A stretch of 64,000 bases of DNA from Uranotaenia lowii (lineage: Eukaryota; Arthropoda; Insecta; Diptera; Culicidae): positions 315,627,536 through 315,691,535 of the forward strand of contig NC_073693.1 in the NCBI RefSeq assembly GCF_029784155.1, read 5' to 3'. Each line of letters begins with the position of its first letter. Within the stretch, counting starts at the first letter, position 1. The translations under genes and the position numbers were made by a program. The notes beneath the pieces were generated by a model. The model searched no databases. It was not told the DNA's origin and worked only from the letters and a program-made list of their open reading frames with translations. This document shows, one piece after another, positions 32,514-44,699 of this stretch.

Positions 32514-33957
32514 TGTAGTCGGTGCTGCTCTGGATTTAAGACTTCTGTACGGTTTAAAATGCGCCACTCCTAAAAGGAGACCGCACAGCTGGTTTTTGCC
32601 CGGATGAGACTCCTTTGAACGAGTCGTTTTGCATTGCTCCCCGCACCAGGGGGAGTCAGAGACAGCTGACTACGAAAATCTCCGAAACGAACAAACTCAG
32701 ACTTCCGCCTATCGCAGCGTTCGTCTGTCAACATAGACACGTGATCAACAACGCCTCAAACCAACCACCGATTAACGATCGTTCGACGACGCCCATACCC
32801 GAAAACACTCATCATAGGACAGTCGAACGCTCATCCCAGAATAACTCCCCGAACCTGGAAGCGTGGTGGTCTCGATTTCAAATGCGCTAAGCGCAGAGCG
32901 AGTTAACGAGTGGACTAACGACCGAAAGTGAAGTAGTCATTTCTTTTTCAGTTTAAAAACTCTGGCTAGGATTTGTATCGAATGTATTTAAAGGGCGGAA
33001 ACATTAGTTTTTGATGAATACATAATTTTAATTAGGTTTTCTTAATTTTATAAGTAGCAAGAATTAACATGTTCTGGCTTAACGAACCCTATTCTATACC
33101 TAGCCGTGTGCCGTACTATCTAGACTTCTCCGTGCTCTCGTTTCATCTCTCTACCCGGGGGATTTTAGTTTTGCAAGGTTGGGGCGGTCATAAAAAGGGT
33201 GTCTATTGACCGAAATGCCTCAGCAACCTGATTTTTGGGAAACGGGCTATTGATAACCGTTCCGCTTAAAAACGGTTATGATCGATCATATAGTTTAATA
33301 TGGGGGTTTCATCTTTTATGGATGGACCCCACTGGAAAGCACCTACTTGCGTGTTTTTATCTGCTGCTGTTGACCGGTGGCGACGGCAACGATGATTGGC
33401 TGCTTTCGGCTCCAGAATTTCGGTGAGTGGTGATTGGAAAGCAACAGTTTTCGGCCGGATGTAAGTTGATGTTGGCGGGGTTGCTTACACCGGATATACC
33501 TTCCAGTGCCACCAGATTGTCCCAGACTTCTTCAATCGCCGATATGGTGACGAATCGGGCGTGCTGGTGTTTTGTTAGCCAGCGAAGAAGTTGTGCCCAA
33601 CGGGCGGGTGTCTCGGGGTGTGATGTGTGGCAGGGGGCCGGCTGATGCTTTGGGCGATCGCTATCGTTAGGAGAGGGCTTTTTAAAATAAAGAGCACGGT
33701 TTTATTTGGAGCACTATTTTACCTAGTTTCTTTCTTCGGCACACGAATATTAACGCTGGCACACGACACACTCTTGATTTCTAAACGAAATACTAAAGGA
33801 ACGAATTAATAAACCTATTAGACCTGACACTTCACTTTATAAAGACATACCGACTATACCCGAACAAATACGCGCACAACCAACCTCGTGGGCAAACTGG
33901 GAATGAATGTAAGGCTGTGAACCCTCAGATCAGGGAAAGCGCTATCAGACCTAGCTC
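32514..33957 (-). repeat. 5' LTR of the Ty3/gypsy element
   Basis: Same 1444 bp as the 3' LTR, with no indels and no difference noticed by eye. Beyond 33957 the sequence departs into an unrelated GC-rich segment. No 4-6 bp target duplication matches the left flank of the element. Confidence 0.87.
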
Positions 33958-34393
33958 CCTGAACTACGTCATACACGAAAACCCTTGGGGCGGCTGGGGT
34001 TTTGTGAGCACGACCTAGTTGCTCGTTTTTGCTCCCAGATCCTCGCATCCAACTGTCCCTTTCCCACAAGACGGGGGAGATACATCCCGAACTCGCCCTC
34101 TAGAGATTCTCAATCCAGGCCGTTACGCAATGAGAAAAAGGTCAACTATCATTAACCAATTCGTAACTATGTTGAAGCGTTTTTATTAAGTTCGACTCTA
34201 ATGACTGAAGTATGTCTTTTGAAGTTTATTATTTTTGAAGAAGGAATAAGGGCTTAGTAATAACTAATAATAATTTAACTGTTCAAAACAACGTAATACA
34301 TGAAACAAACATGATCCTTAAATTATTATTTTTATGAAGAGTAATCTATCTAATAAATGAACTATACAAACATGTAACCAGGTACAACCGTTA
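33958..34393. other. GC-rich flank of unknown origin, then AT-rich DNA
   Basis: 33958-34130 is GC-rich (GGGGCGGCTGGGG, ACAAGACGGGGGAGAT) and abuts the LTR without a target duplication. It might be a remnant of another retroelement or the product of a rearrangement at the LTR edge. No protein is recognised. 34140-34393 is AT-rich with nothing identified. Confidence 0.35.
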
Positions 34394-34430
34394 CAAGTTA
34401 TGTCGTGAGACGGAATGCTATGTAAATAAA
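34394..34430 (-). repeat. Dispersed repeat end shared with 11572-11608
   Basis: Reverse complement of the 36-bp block near 11572-11608, with about one mismatch. It marks a second copy of the same unclassified element. Confidence 0.6.
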
Positions 34431-34902
34431 AAATTAAATAATTGTTCCATTTTTTCTGACCTGAATTTACTTATTTGCGACTGTTTTGATCGCTGTTTAA
34501 AAATAAGTCTCTTTTTCTACACAATGTAAAAATGTTTGATTACTCCAAAACGAAGTTTACAAACTTCAACAAAAAAACAATGCATAAAGTTTTTTTTTTT
34601 CTTTATTTTGTAAAAATTGTCAAAGTTTACACTTTATTTATCCAAAAATAAACCTTTTTTGTGATTTAAATGATCGAAATTATTGACTTTTTTAAGATTT
34701 TTTTAATCCAATAATGCAAAAAAAAATCATTGATCCTTTCCATCACTTTTGAAATTGTGATAATTTTAAGGTACACAGATGTACCAATACGAACTCAAAA
34801 ACATAAGATCTCATTCAACAGAAAAACACCTCCCTGTGTAACTGTTCTGCTCAGAATCTCGAGCAGCACTGATTGCTTCTCCATGTGGCTATCAGTGATG
34901 CC

Positions 34903-36281
34903 ATATTGAAATCGGTATTTTCAAGCCCGAAAAAATCGGTATTTGGTTTGAAAATTTCGAAAATCGGTAAAAATACAATTAGCTATTTTCCTTGTACATA
35001 TCATGAATTTAAAACATCATATTTTCTGTTAAAAAGACAGTCATCTGCGATTTTGTTTTATTGCGATATTGTTTTATTGTTTTATTATTAATTTCATGTA
35101 TTGAATGCTACACCGGGAAATTTGGAAGATTTTAGCGACCAAAACTAAATCATTTGTCAGATAAGAACTGCGAAAAATTTTGACTTATGGATTTCGAAAT
35201 AGTGAAAATTCAATTTAGTTATGCATTTTCTCTGAATGAAGCTTCTCTGTTCTCTCTTAGCACTGTGAGCAATTTTTGGCGAAATTAGCTGCTAATTTTG
35301 TGCAGAATGTATCACTTGGGAAGATAACATCATAATATTCATTATTATTGTGCAAGACGTTTGTATGTAATGAAAATAAGGAGACGTTCTTTACAGAATC
35401 CCCTCGAACGAGAATCGAACTCGAGCCTACTGATCACCTCTCCGACACCTTACCAATAGGTCAAATCGACAGATTAAACAAGTCAAGCTGTAGCTCTATT
35501 ATTCAGTTGCCTTCATCGAATCGAATTCGCTGCTAGATTATACGGCAGAAAATGCTCATCTTGCCCTGATTAAAAGTGCTCTTTTCGCCCCAGGTCAACA
35601 AATTTAAGTAAAAACGCATTTTAAAATTGATTAAAGTGAAATATAAAAAATTTTATGATGGTTAAAAATTAAAGAACAATGTGTAAATCATGTTGCAGTG
35701 CGTACATTTCAGATCAAGATGATTTAAAGGTCTTAAAACCTTATTTGGTGGTGCTCAAAAATAATAATATTTTCGTCACTTGAGAACCTAGCTGGCTAAG
35801 GATATTTCTTTTTGGTGAAAAATTAATACTACAGGTAGTACGAAACAAATCCCCATTAAAAATTTGTTTAAGAAAATTCGTACTTTTGTAGAAAAAAGGA
35901 GTGCTTATTATGCCCTGGGTGCTCGTTATGCCCTTATCTCCCTTAAGCACTTATTTTGATTCCTGAATTTATTATTCGATGATTAAGATTCGACCTCAAA
36001 GCAGTTGGCATAGAAGACAAAAATGCTATCAACTGCGCTGGGACTTGCTGGGTATAAAGACACAAGGATTATACATTGGTTCTAGATATATATATAAAAA
36101 AAAAGAAAAGTTGTAATTATAATTTGAAAACAATTTTTTTGTCTGAACGAATTTATCAAAAATTGGTATGAAATTGGTATGATTTTCCAAAAATTGGTAT
36201 TTAGTTTATATCTTTTTTTGGTTAAAAATTTCGTCAAATATCGGTAAAACTACCGGAAATTAAATTTGTGTGGCATCTTTC
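34903..36281. mobile_element. Possible degenerate foldback element
   Basis: The left end (GATGCCATATTGAAATCGGT) and the right end in reverse complement (GATGCCACACAAATTTAATT) share GATGCCA. Both flanks carry repeated ATCGGTA / AATTGGTAT words in opposite orientation. The inverted similarity is weak and the limits uncertain. A tRNA-like SINE fragment lies inside. Confidence 0.35.
35400..35470 (-). mobile_element. tRNA-derived SINE head (Pol III A and B boxes)
   Basis: On the minus strand, A-box-like TTGGTAAGGTG and B box GAGTTCGATTC are about 36 nt apart. This is a little shorter than in a functional tRNA and matches the spacing in the fragments near 37383, 41539 and 61993. No cloverleaf consistent with a working tRNA was found. 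Confidence 0.6.
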
Positions 36282-36292
36282 ATGCCTATAAG

Positions 36293-37234
36293 CAGGGTTG
36301 CCAAAATTTTTTTTTTCAAAAATCAGCGAACTTGTGAAATAAAAATTAGGCTTAATCAGGCTACTTTAAAGTAACGGAAATTTCGCTCAAAGTGGTGAGC
36401 TTTTTTTTTAATTATCGCTCCCCATTTCCAAACCAATATGTGTTGTGAGCCTACTTGGTTGAATAGTTCTACTGAATGAAAGCAAGCGAACGATTCCCTT
36501 TTTTAAATAAGAATTGAAGGGAATCTTTCGATTGCTTGAATTTAGCCACAGTTTCTTACTACCCATTTTTCATCACATTCGCAAAAATCAAACACATTTT
36601 TAAAAAATCAGGGAAATTCAATGGATTATCAGGTTGTCAAATCAGGTTGTCGAAAAATCAGGCTAATCCTGAAAAATCAGGCACATTTGCTGCTAAATAC
36701 TCATGATCCATAAGTATTTAGCAGCAAACCAAAAGACATCGACCATGTGCACGCTCGGCTTAAATTTCAAGTCAATGGCTGGTGACCAGAGTTGCCAATG
36801 TGCCTGATATTTCAGGATTTGCCTGATTTTTCAAGGTTCAGCCAGACAACCTGATAAGCCATTGAAATTACATAATTTTTGAAAATATTCCTGATTTTGG
36901 CTCATTTTTAAGAAAGTTATGAAAAATGGGTAGTAAGGAACTGGATTAGGCACCATGCATTGCTGAAGTGAAAAAGTTACTGAATCAAAGCAATCAAAAG
37001 ATGGTCTTGAATTTGTATATGAAAAGGGAAATCTTTCGATTGCTTTGATTCAGTAGAATTATTCAACCAAGTGGGCTCACTCACCAACACACATTAGAGT
37101 AAAAATGTGGATCGATGACCAAAAAAATAGTCATCACTTTGAGCGAAGTATCCGTTACTCTATCGTAGCCTGATTTTGGCAGATTTTTATTTCACTATTT
37201 CCCTGATTTTTGAAAAAAAATGTTGGCAACCCTA
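36293..37234. mobile_element. 942-bp foldback element, hAT-like termini
   Basis: Almost the entire element is an inverted repeat: the left arm (36293-36685) matches the right arm (about 36793-37234) in reverse complement, including CAGGGTTGCCAA versus TAGGGTTGCCAA at the ends and shared blocks GTGAAATAAAAAT, TTCGCTCAAAGTG, AAAAATGGGTAGTAAG and repeated CCTGATTTTTCA words. The terminal CAGGG/TAGGG fits the hAT YARNG consensus. No convincing 8-bp target duplication and no ORF are seen. A separate perfect hairpin sits near the centre. Confidence 0.85.
36686..36728. repeat. Perfect 16-bp hairpin at the centre of the foldback element
   Basis: TTTGCTGCTAAATACT (36686-36701) and its exact reverse complement (36713-36728), separated by 11 nt. 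It lies between the two long arms, so transcripts would form one very long hairpin. Confidence 0.9.
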
Positions 37235-37379
37235 GTTTCGATAGAAAAATCACAGAAAAAATTGTAGGCAGCGAACAGAAGCGAGATATGGAGTGTATCG
37301 ATCGAAGATCCAGCAGTCGTCCGATGGATCTCAACATGTACGCATTCTGGAGCCTATTTCATCACGATAACCGTGGTGT

Positions 37380-37440
37380 GATTGGCTAACGTTACGTTGT
37401 ACTGATGCGGAAATTGCGGGTTCAAGTCCTGTCGGTGAGC
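37380..37440 (+). mobile_element. tRNA-derived SINE head
   Basis: A-box-like TTGGCTAACGT at 37382-37392 and B box GGTTCAAGTCC at 37419-37429, with the same ~36-nt spacing as the other three fragments. The 3' end is not defined. Confidence 0.6.
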
Positions 37441-37709
37441 AGTATCTTTTTCGGGAAATTTATGATACTTACGGCTTATATTCTTTTTTTTTTATATCTC
37501 ATGTTTCTCTAATACATTCCATCACCTTTGAAAATGTGAAAAATCATTTGTTTAGTTTGAGAATGGCACAACATTGGGTTACTATCTCATTAGGAACTAT
37601 GAATGAAAAATCGTCAATCACTTCTTTCGATTTGAAAACTTTAAGTTTTAAAGAATTAATTTGTCGATTTTTTTTCTGATCTTGATTACAAAATATGAAC
37701 TGGACCGAA

Positions 37710-38905
37710 CCCTAATCTGGCTCCCATAATCGATTGCAGCCCCCGCGTTTCGAACCTATTTCTAATAAGTTACCGTCAGCATTTGTCAGCCAGCTTTTCC
37801 CGGTAGGTCGGGAAATCGGGGAGGCCAATACAATTTGTGACGCACCGCACTTTTTCACTTTGACAGGCCGCATGACCCCAGCTTGGCTGGTATGGCAGGG
37901 ACTTTGCAACACATTTCCGGATCCGGTGCCATATTGCGACTTTTGCCTTCAATTACCGGACGGACGAACGGCAGCCCGGCGTTTAATCGGCTTTGCCAAA
38001 ATCCATTCCGCCCCCGCACTTTTCCCCGGTACCCAACAATTCCGTAGCACCATCGTCATCACCATCATCATCATCATTATTATTAGGAAATGCCCGTTTG
38101 TGGGTTGATGTTGGATCCGATTTAGTCACGTTCAGTCATTTTTTGTTCGGGACGTAATGGGTTTTGGCAATTGGAAAAGGAACAAAAAAAAACGGAATTG
38201 GCAATGCTTGGCAGTTGTTTTAGTCCCCAGTTTTGAAGCTCTCCATTGATGCCGGTTTCCAAGATTAAAGGAAACTTATTTTCCGATGGTTAATGTATTT
38301 GATTGAGGTTAATTGATTTGGTTTTCCGGTCTGGTAAATTTGATACGGAATCAAGGGGCAGAGAATCCATAAGTTGCCATTTAAGTAATAGGTCTGTTAA
38401 TATTTATTGCCATTTTTAATAGGTATTTTAAATTTAGTTATAGTAAGTCTTTTTATAAATAAAAAAACTGTTGAGCTCATCGCACATCCCAAACGAACAA
38501 AAATAAAAACACCTTACCACCCCTCAAAAAGCCGGTGGCTGAATGAGTTTTTCCATTCAGCAGAAGCTCAGATTCATCATGGGGGAACAATAAAGCATTT
38601 TATTTCAAAGGATTCCGGCTTTTTGCTCCCCGGTTGGCAGCTGAAAGAAAAAACAAATCTTAATGACATTTCGCTGCCTTTTCAGCCGCTCCTGTGGCTT
38701 TTGTTTTGTAGAATCCTTCTTGGGCTCGGGTGGATGCTTCATTCGCCTTTCGTTTCACCATCTTCAGATGAGCAGTAAACTCGTAAAAAGATGTTCATTT
38801 CGGCACTTTTCACGAGCTGTGGGATTTCGCGGAAGTGATATCCATTTTGTTAGCGGCGGCTTTGGGATCGAAAGAGTGCATGAAGGATTATTAAAGTCTG
38901 TTTAG
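37710..38905. other. GC-richer, low-repeat, non-coding segment
   Basis: Two patches (37710-38130 and 38500-38900) are clearly less AT-rich than their surroundings and have no recognisable protein in any frame. They include a short (ATC)n run near 38060-38085. They could be host regulatory or intronic DNA between TE insertions; this rests on composition only. Confidence 0.35.
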
Positions 38906-40483
38906 TAATAAGCTGTTATGGAGTTTTCGACAGAAAATTGAGTGTTTCTTATGTCTATTACGGATAATTTTAAATTACTTGAATACTTAATTTCAAAAGC
39001 ATGACGAAGATGATATCAAATTATAAATGTCATATTTTATGTGAATTCTAATTGTGATTGATACAGAATAACAGCATTTTTGTTGACTTTGTTTAAAAAA
39101 AACAAAATTTATCGTTTTGATTTCAAATTTGGTGAGAGATTTCGCATACTAGCTTTAGCTTTAATTTGTAGTTTGTAATTGGTAATTTGTAATTTATTTA
39201 CTTAAACGTAGCATATCAGTTACAAAGAACTATTAATTCAGGTTAATGAAAAATGACAGTGGCATTTCAAAAATAGAATAAATTAGTTGAGTGGAATCAC
39301 TGAATCACTGAAAATTTGCTTCGGGTTTTTCAAATTAACCATATTGAACCTGAAGTTGTAAAACACAAGTTAAAACTGTTTGCTTGTTTTTAAAATGAAT
39401 TTCAAAGATATTAGGGATGGTCATTTCGAGCTGATTTTCCAAAGCGGTGTTCGGTATTAACATATTTTGTGATAATTTTTTTTAATAAACTATTTATAAA
39501 AAAGGATTTTAATGTTTTACTGAAGTATATAACAAGTATCTTTATAAAAAATTTTTAAATATTCACTATGAACTATAAATTCACTATATGAAATTATTTT
39601 ATCGGCTTTTTAGGTGTAATTTAACATTCTTCGAGAAAGAGTATCTAAGCATTGAAAGATTTAAGACGGATAGAAGATTAGAATAAGGTGAGAGATGTGA
39701 GAAATGAGCAAATTTGAAAATTCATTTGAGATTTGAAAATTCATTTCATAAAATTTCATCTCTTTGTTTTCAACATCTTTCACCATATAATAATCTTCTA
39801 TCGGTTTATAATCATTCAATTCTTTAAAATTCTTTCCTAAATGATACAAAATTTTCCAAAATTGCCCATAAAATAACTTTATGAAATAAATTTTCGGTGA
39901 ATAGTTCTTTATTTCAAATTTTGTAATATTTCAATTTTTTCGTCACCAGGATCAGAGAAAAATGTGAAAAAAAAATTTAATACTCATTTTTCCATTAATC
40001 TTTTGATCTCAGGCACATTAGAAATTTTTTGAAAAATGTAATGCAGTTGACAATTGTTTCAAAGCTTCGGTAACAACTAGTTTATTATTTGATAGACACA
40101 TAATACTAAATGAATTTGAAAAGAAAGTACTAAACAGTGGTCACATGCAACCGTCATTTCAATCGATGTACCAACATTTTTTATTCTGTAATTCTAAAAT
40201 AAGTATACCAAAATGAAAAGAATCTGTTATAAGCATACGTCTTAAATAAACTTTTGTTCCCGAAGACATATAATAAAAATATACCGATTCCAGTTAATTA
40301 ATAACATAAGTGCTAAGAAAAGCATTTCAACTGTTTTCGAACCTAATCAAGGCGAGCATAAATAGGGCTATAACCGGGCCAATCTGAGCAAATTTCAGAT
40401 ATGAATCCATATAAAAAAAAGGAAAGTGAAAAACATTTAACCTAATTGATTTTTAAATTTTTCGTCAAAGCACATCAACAGCT
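38906..40483. other. AT-rich intergenic DNA, no gene
   Basis: No recognisable ORF, RNA gene or clear repeat boundary. Confidence 0.45.
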
Positions 40484-40583
40484 CAGACAACCATTTGGTG
40501 GGTATTTCGAATTTGCAACGCAAATATACGTGCAAATATACGTGTAAACATATCGTATATAATGTAGCAAAACCAGTATATAC

Positions 40584-41083
40584 TAAGCTTGCCAGATTGC
40601 CCGGTTTTATCCGGGTTTGCCCGGATATTTGATGCAAAATTTCGAGAAAGTCCGGTCCGGCCCGGTTGCCCGGATATCGTGAAAAAAGTCCGGATATTGC
40701 CCGGATTTTTTCACAATTTTTACAAAGAAACCAAGAAAAATCACAGTTTTTGAGCAAGTTTCAGCAAAATCGATTAACGGTATGGAAATTTTCAACGGTT
40801 GTTTCAAATAATTTCGCTGATTTACTTTTATAAACATTTAAATATTTAGGTGTTCCAAACAGTTTTTGGAAGTCTGCAATTACATTAATAAAAAATTAAT
40901 TTCAATTATTTTTGCATTTTTTCTTTGCTTTTATATATAATAACATCTAAATTTTGCCCGGTTTTTGCCCGGTTTTTGGATTTGAAAAATTGAAATCCAT
41001 GCCCGGATTTTGCCAGGTTTTTTTGAAAAAATGCCCGGAATTGCTAGGCCCGGATGGGAGTGGGAAAAATTCTGGCAACCTTA
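40584..41083. mobile_element. 500-bp hAT-type MITE with 8-bp target duplication
   Basis: Flanked on both sides by GTATATAC (40576-40583 and 41084-41091). Terminal inverted repeats TAAGCTTGCCAGA and, in reverse complement, TAAGGTTGCCAGA. The 8-bp duplication and YARNG-type terminus point to hAT. The interior is full of CCCGG/GCCCGGATAT words, inverted between the halves. It is non-coding. A related end occurs at 49976. Confidence 0.87.
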
Positions 41084-41535
41084 GTATATACGTATCATTT
41101 TGGAGGCCTTATAGGTACATTAGCAAACATATTCTTGATTTGGATTGTATAAAATTACGATTTGCACGACTTGTCTTGCGCATCATTTACGACTACCCTG
41201 ATTCTTTTTGGAATATACTATGACAATTTACATCATCATATAGATGATTGAAGTTGTAATATACGACATTTTTCGTAACAATATGAAAAGTTTGACGACT
41301 TATTTGGTCGTCTTTTGCGACTTGAGTGCAGGGCTCTCATTTTCCGTCAGTTGAAAAAAAATATTTTTTTTTTGGGATTTTAAACCAATTGGTTTATTCA
41401 TCCCCAAAAATTAATAAAAATAAGATTATTTCAAATAAATGTGTTTTTTGCTGTCAAATTCAAGTTTATATCGTATAAATTTATTATTTGCCTGATTGCT
41501 GATTTTTTTCAACGTTCATGAAGTTATTGTTAGTA

Positions 41536-41586
41536 CCTGGACTTGATCCCCGATCTGCAGCTCATGGTGGTTCCTCGACGCTATCT
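41536..41586 (-). mobile_element. tRNA-derived SINE head (weak)
   Basis: On the minus strand, A-box match TAGCGTCGAGG (41573-41583) and B-box-like GGATCAAGTCC (41539-41549), spaced as in the other three fragments. It lies inside the CAGACAACCA element. Confidence 0.45.
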
Positions 41587-42172
41587 GGAATATATAAATT
41601 CAAGGGGATTTGCTTCAAAGGCATTAAACCAAAAGCAAATCGTATATTTCTAAAACTTAAATCTTTTAAATCGTAGAACACGTCATCGACGATCTAAAAA
41701 TAGACCAACATTTTGAAGCCTCCTTTAATACGATTCGAATCATCGATGTCCCATTATCATAAACGATTTTATTGAACTTTTTTGTATTCTTTTACGATTG
41801 CCAGCAAATACGAAAATTAGACATGCGAATTAATTTGCAAAGGTATACGTATGCATGCACATTATTACGAATCAATGCAGATATATACGTTTTTATTTCA
41901 AATTATTGTATGCATAGCACGATCAAATTTCTCAATCACGGCTGATCACCGTATATCGGTCGTTTCACGGATTTTTTGCAAATTGTCGTACACAAAGGTC
42001 GAGTTCATATGTACATAAATACTTCAAGTCGTTATAAAATCATGCAATGCTTTTAAATACGATAAAGAATATGCATGGACCGCACATTGTAGGTGCAGAT
42101 ATACGAAAATGAGTATAAATAACATTCTATACGATGTAATCTGTAAAAGAAAATACGACTTCTGGTTGTCTG

Positions 42173-44690
42173 GGAGTGTCCAAATCGCGTTTGAAACCAC
42201 AAAAAATGTTTACGTGTTTTTGATTAAAGTAACTTTTAAAAAATATTTTTGAACGCAAAAATGAAAACTAAATGTAGAGTTAAAGTTTTATTTTTCAAAT
42301 AATGTAAATATTACCAGTTAAAATTTTTGGCAGTTTTCTACGACTTTCTGACATCGGGCTGGACTGGACCTGTCCAAAATTTTCAAAACCGGGCAATCGA
42401 GAATGCTTGTGCTAAGATGTTTATAAAATTTGCGACACTGTTCATTTAAGTCTTAAACACCGAATCATGTATCATTTACGAATCAAGATTCCAAAACTTC
42501 ATTTTATTTAATTACAAGCTGATTTTTTATTTTCCTCGGCCTTGAAATTTTGGAAGCTTTGTATTCATCATTATAACAAATGTTGCAAAAGTTTTGCCAT
42601 GTAAGCTTTATAAGTTTTTTTAAATTTTTGATGGAGATATTTCACTGTGTTTATCATTTTCATAATATTTAAAAATTTATAGTTTTGAACTTTAATTTTT
42701 GTTTGTATTTGTTTTTTATTTATTTTTCCAATCTCTTATCTAATGAAAATCTCATTAGGAGCTCATCACTTTTCAAGATGGATGATCTCCCCATACAATG
42801 GTGCATTCAAGTTTAATTTATTTACTCATAAATTTCTTTTTATATACTACTAAAATTCTAAAAACCTTGTTAAACCTTGTTTAAGACTCACTTTGCATGT
42901 TTTCAATTGTATGTGTACTTCTTGTCACTGTTTGATTTCACATTGTTTTCCTTAAATGTTTAAATTTGCTTATAAACCAATTTGCTGTCCGATTAAACTT
43001 GTTTTGGGCAAAGAATGTAGTAAATGAATGATGGAAAATCACTCAATGCCAACTTCTTAACGATGGCGATCAAAATGTCTCAAAAGTCGATTTGGATTAT
43101 CATTTCTATTACGATTTCATGTTAGCTGGGAAACAAACATATATAGTCCAATTCATCTTTATACAGATATTAGATTTTAAATATGAATTCAGCAACGATC
43201 AAAATAAGATACCAAAACTTCATTCTAGACATATCCGTTGAAAGTTAAAAGAGATACGGCATTTAAAAATAAAACAATTCAACATTGAAGATAACTTAAA
43301 TTCCTAAGAGAACCCAGAATCATTCATTGAAAGAAAAAATGCTTCAAATTTTCAAGGCAAAAAAGTTACAAAACTTCAGAACAAAGTTATGGTTATTTCT
43401 CAAAATCAAAAATACTGGTTTTGGGAGGCCTTTAACTGGTATTCAGTAAATGAAAAATATTCCAGTATTAGAGGTTTTCGGTTACAATATTACCGGTACT
43501 ACGAACCTAACTAAAATTGGATTTTGTCACTCTGCATTTTATTTTAAAATAGGCGATGATCAAGCGGAAGTCGAATTAATTTACCCTTTTATATTATTAA
43601 ATATAGCTTAAATAACCTTAACAATAATAATGATCAATGATTGATAGATTTATTCCAGGTATTTCGCAACAGAATATTTATTCAAAAAGGTTATTTGAAT
43701 TAACATTGTTTCTGTTATCTCTTTTCAGGTAAGAAAAAATATGGATAAATCAATCATCAGGAGTGTAAGTTTAAAATTGGACCCAAACTATATTGATTGA
43801 TGAGAGCTAAAATGTACCTTCACTTACAATATATCAACGTTGAGAAAGATCATTGAAATAGTAGGAATAAGGGGAAGAAATTTTACATACTGTAATATAC
43901 AAAAATTCATTGATGAAAAAAATCATAGAAATTCCAGGCCATTGCTTATTTAACATATGTTTCCAAAAATAATTCTCCAAATTTAGTTCTGAATTCATTA
44001 TCTAAGGTTCAGTTTATCATAATGAACGGAGTCTATTTAGGGTCATTTTCTAAATTTTTTAACCCAAGGATGAAACTTGGTTTTGGTTTGAAACTTATCC
44101 ATGATTTTTTGCAGAATTTTCAAGTAACGTTTGCTTTGAACTCTAATTAATACCATTTTGGTTTCTTCTGTGCTTATAGTTTATGTGCCATTTTTCAATT
44201 CTACTAGGTGACCCGGTATGGTCTGCTCCACATACCAAAAATAAGTGAAATTTAAAAAAATTTAATTTTAATTCTGAGGAACATCAATCACAACCAAAAT
44301 TCAACATAATCCAGAAACAAGCGCTTAGAAATGAGAGCTGCAGCTGAATTTTTGAATTGTAATTCAAAGATGATTTGACCTTACTTTCTTATACATGATC
44401 TTCAAATTTATTTTTGACTCCTCTTTTGATGCAAGAAGCGCTCACGAACAACCGAAAAAAAAGTTTGATATTTTAACAATGTCACATCTTACATTTGGCC
44501 TCATTTGTTTGATAAGCTTTCGTGTTTTGCCAAAAAAAAAGACTATAATCCTGTCTCATTTTTCCCAATCTCACCCTGGAAATGGGATTTAAGAAAAAAA
44601 AGTTCATGGCAGGCCTCTGTATGGCTGCCATTTCACTGTTGATAGAAGATAGAATCTTCAATAACTATAACCATCTTTTCAACCCAGAAA
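42173..44690. other. AT-rich intergenic DNA, no gene
   Basis: No recognisable ORF. 43134-43166 repeats the ACAAACATATATAGTCCAA block of 23190-23223, the end of the same dispersed repeat family. Confidence 0.45.
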
Positions 44691-44699
44691 ACTTTGTGA

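Larger units (their letters stand above)
23285..33957 (-). mobile_element. Ty3/gypsy LTR retrotransposon
   Basis: Order on the minus strand: 5' LTR (33957-32514), primer site (32510-32498), leader, gag (31707-29770), pol (29767-26513), long 3' non-coding region, 3' LTR (24728-23285). Protease-RT-RNase H-integrase order places it in Ty3/gypsy (Metaviridae). There is no env-like frame. The two LTRs have no indels over 1444 bp and looked identical in every stretch compared, so insertion is recent. The right boundary is abnormal: no target duplication (flanks AAGTT and CCTGA) and no polypurine tract beside the 3' LTR. Confidence 0.92.
40484..42172. mobile_element. TIR element (CAGACAACCA) interrupted by a hAT MITE
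   Basis: Ends CAGACAACCA (40484-40493) and its exact inverse TGGTTGTCTG (42163-42172). Both sides also carry CGTAT-rich words (ATCGTATATAATG left; ATACGATGTAAT right, inverted). Removing the nested MITE at 40584-41083 with one target copy leaves an element of about 1.18 kb. There is no ORF. No clear target duplication is seen outside the ends. Confidence 0.55.

Noticed and set aside
37380..37440. A functional tRNA gene
   Set aside because: A and B boxes are present, but they are too close together and no acceptor stem or anticodon stem pairs properly; a SINE head fits better.
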